Below the pieces are notes generated by a model. It was given only the letters and a program-made list of their open reading frames with translations. It did no database searches and was not told where the DNA came from. Below, piece by piece: positions 1 to 5,337 of a DNA stretch of 5,530 nucleotides (the first letter of the stretch is position 1; each line of letters starts with the position of its first letter). The position numbers and the translations under genes were made by a program. Location of the stretch: NCBI GenBank assembly GCA_902478705.1, contig CABSMB010000108.1:1-5530 (forward strand). The letters are read 5' to 3'. The DNA is from an uncultured Collinsella sp. (GTDB taxonomy: Bacteria > Actinomycetota > Coriobacteriia > Coriobacteriales > Coriobacteriaceae).

Positions 1-110
1 CAGAACGAGAGATAGAATCCCTGGATAAAGGGGATTACGAACCCGATCATAAACGCCAGGCACGTGGGCAGCATAAAGAGCGGCCACCAGCGCTTGAGTG
101 CTTTGCCCAT
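1..110 (-). CDS. Sugar ABC transporter permease, MalF/UgpA type (N-terminal fragment)
   Basis: Only the first 36 codons are in the window; the gene runs off the left edge. The translation begins MGKALKRWWPLFMLP and continues through one hydrophobic segment (about residues 9-31) ending in IPFIQGFYLSF. That is the usual opening of the first inner-membrane subunit of carbohydrate ABC importers (MalF/UgpA/LacF group): a short basic cytoplasmic tail, a first membrane helix, then a P-x-x-x-x-x-Y-x-S-F turn. The ATG is at 108-110, and a Shine-Dalgarno AAAGGA (minus strand, bases 118-123) lies 7 nt upstream, which fixes the start. It lies 88 bp downstream of the binding-protein gene on the same strand, so the two very likely form one operon, with the second permease probably beyond the window. 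The substrate cannot be read from this fragment. Confidence 0.85.
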   Translation of the reverse strand, partial: MGKALKRWWPLFMLPTCLAFMIGFVIPFIQGFYLSF

Positions 111-129
111 AGAAGGGTCCTTTCAATAT

Positions 130-167
130 GCAGGGGGCGGGCAAACCACCGTCTGCCCGCCCCCTGC
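130..167 (-). promoter_or_regulatory. Intercistronic stem-loop between binding protein and permease
   Basis: Arms 130-143 and 154-167 are perfectly complementary over 14 bp, almost all G-C, around a 10-nt loop. In minus-strand RNA the hairpin starts 31 nt after the binding-protein stop and ends just before the permease ribosome-binding site. No uridine run follows it (the next bases are ATATTG), so it does not look like a full intrinsic terminator. Such hairpins after a binding-protein gene (the malE-malF arrangement is the known example) can stabilise the upstream message or partly terminate, giving more binding protein than permease. That role is inferred here. Confidence 0.75.
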
Positions 168-198
168 CGCTAATCAGATAGCTTTGGGCAGCAATTGC

Positions 199-1515
199 TT
201 ACTCAGAAGCGGCCTTCTCGGTCTTCCAGCCGTCGACGAAGGCGTTCTTGACGCCGTCCCACTTGGTGTTGTCGGCTGCGTAAGCGATCAGAGCCTGCTT
301 GAGGTTCTTCTTCCACTCCTCAGAGGGAATGTAGACGAAGTCCCAAGCGACGGTCTTCTTGCCGTCCTTGGCCATGGCAACGGCCTGCTGGGAGAAGATG
401 TTGTTGGTGTCCTTGGCGCTCTTGAACGGGGCGGTCAGACCCATCTTGTCAGCGATGATGCCGGTAGCGGTGTCAGAGGTGACGCACCAATACATGAAGT
501 CCTCGGTAGCCTTCTGGGCGTCCTCGGAAGCCTGGGAGCTGACGCACCAGTAGTTCTCGCCGCCGGAGCACAGGCCCTGGTTCTCCTCGCCGTCAACGCC
601 GATGTAGATGGGCATCATGCCGATCTGGTCATCGGTCATGCCGGCCTTGATAAGGTCAGCATAGGCCCAAGAGCCGTTCTGATAGAAGACGGCCTTACCG
701 GTTGCGAACTCGTTGGTGGCGTCGTCGCCGGTCTTGGAAGCGAGCTGCGAAGGATCGCAGGTGGAGTCGGTGATGTACAGATCGAAGATCTGCTTGTAGT
801 TGTCGAGGAACTCGCCCTTGATCTCGTCGTCCTCCTGGTTGTGCTCCTTCTCGAACTCGAAGTAGAGCGGCAGGTTGGCGAGGTGGGTGGTGTAGCGCCA
901 GCTGGAGGAGTCGTCCATACCGGCGGAGGTGAAGGCACCGTCAACGCCGAGCTCGTCCTTGCGGGCCTGGATGTCGTCGGCGCAAGCCTTCAGCTTGTCG
1001 AAGGAGTTGATGTCCTCGGCCTTGTAGCCGGCCTTCTCGAGGAGCTCCTTGTTGTAGATGATGCCGTAGCTCTCCTGGACCCAGTCGATACCCAGATCCT
1101 TGCCGTCGGACTGCAGAGCCAGGGAGTCGTCGATGAGCTCGCCGCGGACCTTGGTGTCGGACAGGTCGGCGCAGTAGTCCTTCCAGTTCTTAAGACCGGT
1201 GGGGCCGTTGACCTGGAACAGCGTAGGAGCGGAGCTCTTGGACATCTCGGACTTGAGCTTCTCCTCGTAGGTGTTGGAAGCGGCGGTCACGATCTTGACC
1301 TCGACGCCCTTCTCCTCCTTATAGGCCTTGGCGATCTCCTTCCACTCCTTGTCGACCTCGGGCTTGAAGTTGAGGAAGTAGACCTCGGCAGCGTCACCAG
1401 AAGCAGAGGAGCCAGAGCCGGCAGAACCACCGCAGCCCACGAGGCCCAGACCAAGAACCGCAGCCGCGGAACCAGCGAAGCCCAGGAACTGCCTTCTGCT
1501 CATTTCGTTCTTCAT
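199..1515 (-). CDS. ABC transporter sugar-binding lipoprotein (family 1 extracellular solute-binding protein)
   Basis: This 438-residue protein should capture a sugar outside the membrane and deliver it to the ABC permease encoded downstream. The N-terminus has a twin-arginine-like motif S6-R7-R8-Q9-F10-L11, a hydrophobic stretch (about 10-27) and a lipobox L25-V26-G27-C28, followed by a Gly/Ser-rich tether to about residue 41. This predicts a lipid-anchored protein, probably exported folded through Tat. Family hallmarks of UgpB/MalE-type binding proteins follow: YGIIYNKELLEKAGY at 150-164 and FATGKAVFYQNGSWAY at 270-285, with a typical overall length. The start at 1513-1515 has an upstream AAAGGGTGG with about 6 nt spacing; an upstream in-frame ATG at 1635 would add 40 basic residues before the signal and lies in the promoter region. 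Codon use is very biased (almost all AAG, GAG, GAC), consistent with high expression. The ligand is unknown; the neighbouring PTS and regulator make a glucoside plausible but not shown. Confidence 0.93.
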   Translation of the reverse strand: MKNEMSRRQFLGFAGSAAAVLGLGLVGCGGSAGSGSSASGDAAEVYFLNFKPEVDKEWKEIAKAYKEEKGVEVKIVTAASNTYEEKLKSEMSKSSAPTLFQVNGPTGLKNWKDYCADLSDTKVRGELIDDSLALQSDGKDLGIDWVQESYGIIYNKELLEKAGYKAEDINSFDKLKACADDIQARKDELGVDGAFTSAGMDDSSSWRYTTHLANLPLYFEFEKEHNQEDDEIKGEFLDNYKQIFDLYITDSTCDPSQLASKTGDDATNEFATGKAVFYQNGSWAYADLIKAGMTDDQIGMMPIYIGVDGEENQGLCSGGENYWCVSSQASEDAQKATEDFMYWCVTSDTATGIIADKMGLTAPFKSAKDTNNIFSQQAVAMAKDGKKTVAWDFVYIPSEEWKKNLKQALIAYAADNTKWDGVKNAFVDGWKTEKAASE

Positions 1516-1538
1516 TACAATCCACCCTTTCACACCGT

Positions 1539-1557
1539 GGCGACACCCTTTGTCGCC
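1539..1557 (-). promoter_or_regulatory. Leader hairpin upstream of the binding-protein gene
   Basis: Arms 1539-1545 and 1551-1557 form a perfect 7-bp stem (GGCGACA/TGTCGCC) with a 5-nt loop, ending about 23 nt before the start codon. The octamer AAAGGGTG occurs both in this loop region (minus strand, 1544-1551) and as the actual Shine-Dalgarno region (1523-1530). A weaker 4-bp GGGG/CCCC hairpin lies further upstream at 1576-1589. A role in translation or mRNA stability is possible but only inferred. Confidence 0.4.
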
Positions 1558-1603
1558 GCCTTCGGAGATTGGCTCGGGGACTTTGCCCCTTTTGCTAATT
1601 CGT

Positions 1604-1632
1604 ACAATACGCTTTTTGGCTAGTTGTTTGAA
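1604..1632 (-). promoter_or_regulatory. Candidate promoter of the binding-protein/ABC operon
   Basis: On the minus strand a -35-like TTCAAA (bases 1627-1632) and a -10-like TATTGT (1604-1609) are separated by 17 bp. Each matches the sigma-70 consensus at 4 of 6 positions. This would give a leader of about 80 nt containing the hairpin at 1539-1557. The -35 element lies inside the near-palindrome at 1624-1635. The call rests on pattern matching only. Confidence 0.35.
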
Positions 1633-1635
1633 CAA
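1624..1635. promoter_or_regulatory. Candidate GntR operator, site A
   Basis: The plus strand reads TTGTTTGAACAA, with 5-bp inverted arms TTGTT/AACAA around a 2-bp centre; the minus strand contains TTGTTCAAAC. The same decamer recurs exactly at 2592-2601 and with one change at 2714-2723. This copy overlaps the candidate -35 element of the binding-protein operon, where binding would repress. TTGT...ACAA palindromes resemble operators recalled for TreR-type GntR regulators. Confidence 0.4.
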
Positions 1636-1686
1636 GTATTACTAGAGCGGTAGAAAAACCTCGGTGAACGGTAATTTCAACTTGAT

Positions 1687-1697
1687 ACTTGACAAGT
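1687..1697. repeat. Short perfect palindrome ACTTG-A-CAAGT
   Basis: An 11-bp inverted repeat with 5-bp arms lies 1 bp away from candidate operator site D, in the AT-rich stretch between the terminator and the binding-protein promoter. It may be part of a regulatory cluster or may be chance; only one copy was seen. Confidence 0.25.
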
Positions 1698-1698
1698 T

Positions 1699-1710
1699 TT
1701 GTATAAACAA
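1699..1710. promoter_or_regulatory. Candidate GntR operator, site D, at a second possible promoter
   Basis: The plus strand reads TTGTATAAACAA, a near-palindrome with TTGT/ACAA ends. It matches the TTGTTTAAAC form at 9 of 10 positions. On the minus strand a perfect TATAAT (bases 1710-1715) abuts it, so a transcript started from that -10 would begin inside the site. The -35 position for that element (1733-1738) is poor and falls in the terminator stem, so the second promoter is doubtful. Confidence 0.35.
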
Positions 1711-1728
1711 TTATATGTTGCTGAATAC

Positions 1729-1777
1729 AAAAAACGCCCGGTCAAGCCGATGCATCGTCGGCTTGACCGGGCGTTTT
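1729..1777 (-). terminator. Intrinsic terminator of the GntR gene
   Basis: Two 20-base arms (1731-1750 and 1758-1777) are perfectly complementary around a 7-nt loop, with a GC-rich core CGCCCGGTCAAGCCGA flanked by A and T runs. In the minus-strand RNA the hairpin ends in six uridines (bases 1729-1734), beginning about 40 nt after the regulator stop codon. On the plus strand only four T follow the core, so it could also stop transcription entering from the left, more weakly. It separates the regulator transcript from the downstream ABC operon, which therefore needs its own promoter. Confidence 0.92.
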
Positions 1778-1819
1778 CGCTTTGAGGGTATGAGTCCCGT
1801 TAGGCTGCGAGCTAGTCGG

Positions 1820-2539
1820 CTATCGCTTAGAGTTGACGCGGTAGTGGAAGATCTCGGGATGCGTGCGAGCATGCGTGACCTCGAACAAGATGCCATCCGA
1901 GGTGTACGACTGGCTCTCCATGACAGCAACGCAGTTGTATTTGCCAAGGTCAAGATAGCTGCAGTCCTCATCGTTGGCGAGTTCGACACTTACCGTACGA
2001 CGACTTGCCATCACCTTGACGCCGCGCTTGTGCTCCAGGTAATCGTAGATAGACTTCTCCGCTACCTCGGGCGTCAGGCCTTTGGCGATCGACTCCAGAA
2101 AATAGCCGTGGTCCACCTGGCGAGCGCTACCGTTAAGGCTACGGACGCGGACCACGCGAATGAGCTCCTCGCCCACCTTAAAGCCCAGGCGGCGAGAGAG
2201 CTGCTCGGTGCAGATCAGATGTTCAAAAGACTTCACATCCGTCGAAGCGACGGCATTGTTGCGCTTTGCAAACTCGCCAAACGACTCGACTTCCTCGAGT
2301 GCGCCCAGCATATCGGTCTCGCCCTTGAGCCAAATGACGCGCACGCCCTTGCCGTGAATGGGCTGCACGTACATCTCGTCGGCAAGCATGGCAAGCGCTC
2401 GGCGAACGGTATTGCGAGTACATCCGAACTCCGCGGTCAGCTCTGCCTCGGTCGGTAACATCTCCTGAAACGCATAGGTCCCATTAATGATGCGCGAGCG
2501 GATCTCGCGGTAGATTCCTTCATAAATCGCTTTTGGCAT
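1820..2539 (-). CDS. GntR-family transcriptional regulator, HutC/TreR-like (winged helix plus UTRA domain)
   Basis: This 239-residue protein is full length for the HutC subfamily. Residues about 3-68 form the GntR winged helix: IYREIRSRIINGTY at the start, then LPTEAELTAEFGCTRNTVRRAL (28-49) with recognition-helix residues T41-R42-N43-T44-V45-R46, and the wing around HGKGVRV (62-68). Residues about 92-235 form a UTRA effector domain, recognisable from LIRVVRVRSL (126-135), IYDYLEHKRGVKV (164-176) and the closing EVTHARTHPEIFHYRV. The C-terminal half resembles TreR, which senses a sugar phosphate; the actual effector is not known. The ATG at 2537-2539 has a strong Shine-Dalgarno GAGGTGA (minus strand, bases 2544-2550) 4 nt upstream. 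It is transcribed divergently from the PTS fusion gene and lies upstream of the ABC operon, so it is the obvious local controller of both and probably of itself. Confidence 0.93.
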   Translation of the reverse strand: MPKAIYEGIYREIRSRIINGTYAFQEMLPTEAELTAEFGCTRNTVRRALAMLADEMYVQPIHGKGVRVIWLKGETDMLGALEEVESFGEFAKRNNAVASTDVKSFEHLICTEQLSRRLGFKVGEELIRVVRVRSLNGSARQVDHGYFLESIAKGLTPEVAEKSIYDYLEHKRGVKVMASRRTVSVELANDEDCSYLDLGKYNCVAVMESQSYTSDGILFEVTHARTHPEIFHYRVNSKR

Positions 2540-2572
2540 TGTTTCACCTCTAATGAATATGTATGGCTAGGC

Positions 2573-2599
2573 ACGATAGCATTTCTTGGGGTTGTTCAA
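2573..2599 (-). promoter_or_regulatory. Candidate promoter of the GntR gene
   Basis: On the minus strand TGCTATCGT (bases 2573-2581) resembles an extended -10 element (TGnTATnnT). Upstream, TTGAAC (2594-2599) could serve as -35 with a short 15-bp spacer. The predicted start lies about 25 nt before the GAGGTGA ribosome-binding site. The -35 element is embedded in candidate operator site B, which would allow autoregulation. Confidence 0.35.
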
Positions 2600-2603
2600 A
2601 CCA
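2592..2603. promoter_or_regulatory. Candidate GntR operator, site B
   Basis: The plus strand reads TTGTTCAAACCA. Its first ten bases are identical to the minus-strand sequence of site A. It lies in the divergent region between the regulator and PTS genes and overlaps the regulator's candidate -35 element. Confidence 0.4.
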
Positions 2604-2700
2604 TCTATCGGCAAAGCGCGAATTATTTACCGTTGACGGTTCCCGCGATCGCCAAATTCGCCCAAAGCAAAACTATCGATATCGCCAACACCCAGTCCTC

Positions 2701-2706
2701 TACAAT
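2701..2706 (+). promoter_or_regulatory. Candidate -10 element of the PTS fusion gene
   Basis: TACAAT matches the sigma-70 -10 consensus at 5 of 6 positions and lies 59 bp before the chosen ATG, giving a leader of about 50 nt. The matching -35 position (2678-2683, GATATC) is poor, suggesting a weak or activator-dependent promoter, or a different start point. An operator-like site begins 7 bp downstream. Confidence 0.35.
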
Positions 2707-2713
2707 TGAATCA

Positions 2714-2725
2714 TTGTTTAAACGT
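2714..2725. promoter_or_regulatory. Candidate GntR operator, site C
   Basis: TTGTTTAAACGT contains the perfect 8-bp palindrome GTTTAAAC and matches sites A and B at 9 of the first 10 bases. It sits at the expected transcription start of the PTS gene, a classic position for repression. A 5-bp hairpin CCTGC/GCAGG (2729-2745) follows, before the ribosome-binding site. Confidence 0.4.
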
Positions 2726-2765
2726 TCTCCTGCAGACACGGCAGGCTTACAGGGAAAGGCAGAGC

Positions 2766-5219
2766 ATGCTGCAGAAAATCCAGCGTTTTGGTGGAGCCAT
2801 GTTTGCGCCCGCCATGCTCTTTTCCATATCGGGGCTCATGGTCGGTATTTCCGCCCTCGCCACGACCGTGGACATTGTCGGCGACCTTGCCGTATACGGA
2901 ACGCCCTGGTACGTATTCTGGAGCATTATCCAGCGCGGATCGTGGACGGTCTTTAAACGCCTTCCGCTTTTGTTTGCCGTCGCGCTGCCCATCGGCCTTG
3001 CCCAAAAACAGCCGGCACGTTGCTGCCTCGAGGCGCTCGTTGCCTATTTTGCCTACTGCTTCTTTTTAAGCGAAATCATCAAGATCAGCGGCAACAACCT
3101 GGGGCTCATGTATCCCTCGTCCCTGGCCCCCGCTACCGGCATCGCCGTCATCGACGGCATCAAGACCCTCGACACCGGCATCATCGGCCCGTTGGCGGTC
3201 TCGACAATCGTCGTTGCCATCCATGATCGCTTCTACGACGCCAGGGTGCCCGATTGGCTCGGCACCTTCTCCGGCTCATCGTTGGTCTACCTCATCAGCT
3301 TTTTCGCCGTGCTCGGGCTTGCCATTTTCTCGGCTGTTACCGCGCCCTACGCATACGATGTGACCGATACGCTGCGCCACGCGCTTGCAGGCGTCGGCCC
3401 CTTTGGCGTGGGCATCTTTGTCTTTTTAGAGCGAGCACTCGAGCCCTTTGGCCTGCACCACCTGCTCTACATGCCAATCTACTACGACAACCTGGTCATT
3501 AACGACGGCATCTACGCCACGTGGACCAACCTGCTCCCCATCCTCTCCCATAGTACGCGCCCCCTCAATGAGCTTGCGCCGTGGGCGGGCTTTACCGCCA
3601 CCGGCTGGGTCAAGCTCTTTGGCCTTCCCGCCATCGCGGCAGCGTTCTACTCCACCGCAAAGCCCGAACGCCGCGCCGGCCTCAGAGTCATCCTTGTTCC
3701 CGCCATCATCGCCTCGGTGGTCTGCGGCGTCACCGAACCGCTCGAGTTCCTCTTTATGTTCACCCACCCCGGGCTCTTTTTGCTCTACGCCGTCCTATCG
3801 TCTTGCCTTGCCACAACCATGAACTTCTTTGGCATCGTCGGCATCTTCTCGGGTGGTCTCATGGAGATGGCGGCCTTCAACTTTATTCCGCTCATGCGCA
3901 CGCATGCCGGTGCCTACCTTTTGGCGCTCGGCATCGGCCTTGCCTTCAGCCTCGTCTTTTTCATGAGCTTCCGCGGTATCATCCTAGCCCTCGACCTTAA
4001 AACCCCGGGGCGCGAGGACCATAGCGCCAATCGCGCCACCGACAAACAGTCAGCAAAGAGCATGGAGGACAAAGGGGACTCTTTCGATGATGATTCAGCC
4101 AATGCGCAGGCAAACCTCGATCACCTGCTTGCCGAGCACGTCGTCGAGCTTTTGGGTGGCGTTGGCAACATCGTGGGCGCAACCAACTGCGCCACACGCC
4201 TGCGCGTGGAGGTCGTCGATCCCTCTATCGTCGCGAACAATGCATCGTTTGTCGCAGCCGGTGCCAAGGGCCTCATCATCACCGGCAAAACCGCCCAGGT
4301 GATCATCGGCATCTCCGTTTTGCGCATTAAGGAGCACTTCGATCAGATCATGGGGCTCGAGCCGGGCTTTGCCCCCGAAGCGCCCCATCCCGTGCCCGGC
4401 GACACTCTTCAAAAGCCTGCAAATATCTGCTTCTTTGATATCGACGGAACGCTTGCCTGGCAAGACCCCCGCGTGGCCCAGGAGCTCCCCGAGGACGAAC
4501 GGGACCTCTCGCCCTACCCCAACGAAGCGGTCTCGCAAGCCATCCGTGATTTTGTCGCCAACGGCAACATGGCGTTTATCTGCACGGGGCGCGCACTCAG
4601 CTGCATCCATCCCAAGCTGCTCGAACTGCCCTGGACCGGCATCGTCTGCCTTGCGGGCGGCTATGTCGAACTCGACGGACACGCGATTCGCAACCTGGCA
4701 ATGACTCCCGGCATGTTGCAGCGCCTTATCCCCTATCTTGAGCAGTCGAACGAAGTGATTCGATTTGAGGGACTCAATGGCGTCGTGCGTATGAGCGCCG
4801 ATGCATCCGACGCCCCTGGGTACGCACGCACCGTGGGAGATGCCGTAACGCAGCTGCAGCACTACGGCGCCTACAAGATCTTGATGTCCACGCCGCTCGC
4901 CAACCGCATTGCTCGGGACAAGGAGCTTGAGCCGCTGCTGTGTTTCAACGAGCTCGAGCTCGATGTAACGGAAATCTCGCCCCGCGAATGCACCAAGCGC
5001 GAGGGCATCCAGTCCGTACTCGACGCTCTCGACCCCAATCACGGAACGGTTTACGGCATCGGCGATGCCAGCAACGACATCTCTCTGATGAACGCCGTCG
5101 ATGTCGGAATCGCCATGGGTAACGCGCCAGACTTCCTTAAGAAAAAGGCCGACTATGTAACCGGCAGCATCGACCACGATGGCGTCGTCACCGCGCTCGA
5201 GCACTTTAGGCTTATCTAG
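2766..5219 (+). CDS. Alpha-glucoside-type PTS transporter EIIC-EIIB fused to a Cof-type HAD-IIB phosphatase
   Basis: This 817-residue membrane protein has three parts. Residues 1-418 are an EIIC permease of the glucose/alpha-glucoside superfamily, with the opening LQKIQRFGGAMFAPAMLF, the G-L-H231-H232 motif, the conserved G-V-T-E324-P-L-E-F loop and the closing LKTPGRED; this pattern is that of the AglA/MalB/SimA alpha-glucosyl-disaccharide transporters. Residues about 451-530 are EIIB with phosphorylation site Cys475 in NCATRLR. After a Pro-rich linker (533-551), residues about 553-817 form a complete HAD phosphatase: D558-I-D560-G-T (nucleophile and acid/base), T607 in CTGR, K744 in TKREG, and G-D767-A-S-N770-D771, with a type-IIB cap between motifs II and III. 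Import with phosphorylation is predicted for the first two parts; the phosphatase substrate is unknown. No EIIA domain is present, so one must be supplied in trans. ATG 2766 is preferred because AGGGAAAGG lies 6 nt upstream and family homology begins there; a TTG at 2706 would overlap the -10 element. It is divergent from the GntR gene. Confidence 0.93.
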   Translation: MLQKIQRFGGAMFAPAMLFSISGLMVGISALATTVDIVGDLAVYGTPWYVFWSIIQRGSWTVFKRLPLLFAVALPIGLAQKQPARCCLEALVAYFAYCFFLSEIIKISGNNLGLMYPSSLAPATGIAVIDGIKTLDTGIIGPLAVSTIVVAIHDRFYDARVPDWLGTFSGSSLVYLISFFAVLGLAIFSAVTAPYAYDVTDTLRHALAGVGPFGVGIFVFLERALEPFGLHHLLYMPIYYDNLVINDGIYATWTNLLPILSHSTRPLNELAPWAGFTATGWVKLFGLPAIAAAFYSTAKPERRAGLRVILVPAIIASVVCGVTEPLEFLFMFTHPGLFLLYAVLSSCLATTMNFFGIVGIFSGGLMEMAAFNFIPLMRTHAGAYLLALGIGLAFSLVFFMSFRGIILALDLKTPGREDHSANRATDKQSAKSMEDKGDSFDDDSANAQANLDHLLAEHVVELLGGVGNIVGATNCATRLRVEVVDPSIVANNASFVAAGAKGLIITGKTAQVIIGISVLRIKEHFDQIMGLEPGFAPEAPHPVPGDTLQKPANICFFDIDGTLAWQDPRVAQELPEDERDLSPYPNEAVSQAIRDFVANGNMAFICTGRALSCIHPKLLELPWTGIVCLAGGYVELDGHAIRNLAMTPGMLQRLIPYLEQSNEVIRFEGLNGVVRMSADASDAPGYARTVGDAVTQLQHYGAYKILMSTPLANRIARDKELEPLLCFNELELDVTEISPRECTKREGIQSVLDALDPNHGTVYGIGDASNDISLMNAVDVGIAMGNAPDFLKKKADYVTGSIDHDGVVTALEHFRLI

Positions 5220-5242
5220 CCGAGCCCCTTAACTGTATTTGA

Positions 5243-5286
5243 GGGCGGCGCGGCCCAATCGCCTTCGACCGCCGCGCGCGACGCCC
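5243..5286 (+). other. GC-rich imperfect hairpin after the PTS fusion gene
   Basis: Bases 5243-5254 can pair with 5271-5277 and 5282-5286 (7 plus 5 bp, with a 4-nt bulge). It lies 24 nt after the PTS stop codon but no uridine run follows, so it is at best a weak or factor-assisted terminator. The remainder of the 118-bp gap holds only a possible -10 (CATAAT, 5309-5314) for the next gene. Confidence 0.3.
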
Positions 5287-5337
5287 CAATGTGGCAATAT
5301 GTTGTCTGCATAATGCAACGATGCAACCTAAGAAAGA

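Noticed and set aside
64..1623. A 519-codon open frame on the plus strand, opposite the binding-protein gene
   Set aside because: It mirrors the biased codons of the real minus-strand gene, its product is a Leu/Val/Gly-rich string without recognisable domains, and it runs through the hairpin and promoter regions.
1516..1635. Upstream start adding 40 residues to the binding protein
   Set aside because: The extension would place a basic, non-signal sequence before the Tat/lipobox signal and lies over the promoter and leader hairpin.
1664..2458. A 264-codon plus-strand frame across the terminator and GntR gene
   Set aside because: It passes through the intrinsic terminator and lies opposite a clear full-length regulator with a strong ribosome-binding site.
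2648..2688. Direct repeat ATCGCCAA at 2648-2655 and 2681-2688, 33 bp apart
   Set aside because: Eight bases repeated once in a short region is weak and no third copy or protein family suggests a role; the helical phasing is only suggestive.
2706..2765. Upstream TTG start adding 20 residues to the PTS fusion
   Set aside because: It overlaps the best -10 element, has no Shine-Dalgarno, and EIIC homology begins right after the ATG at 2766, which has AGGGAAAGG in place.
2633..2956. A 107-codon plus-strand frame at the start of the PTS gene
   Set aside because: It overlaps the EIIC coding sequence in another frame, has no ribosome-binding site and no recognisable product.
4329..4352. Possible internal start (ATG 4350) releasing the HAD domain alone
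   Set aside because: AAGGAG at 4329-4334 is 15 nt away, too far for normal initiation, and the ATG falls within the end of EIIB; not supported without protein data.
4095..5204. A 369-codon minus-strand frame opposite the EIIB-HAD region
   Set aside because: The plus strand shows intact EIIB and HAD motifs throughout, and the antisense product resembles nothing; it is a shadow of GC-rich coding sequence.
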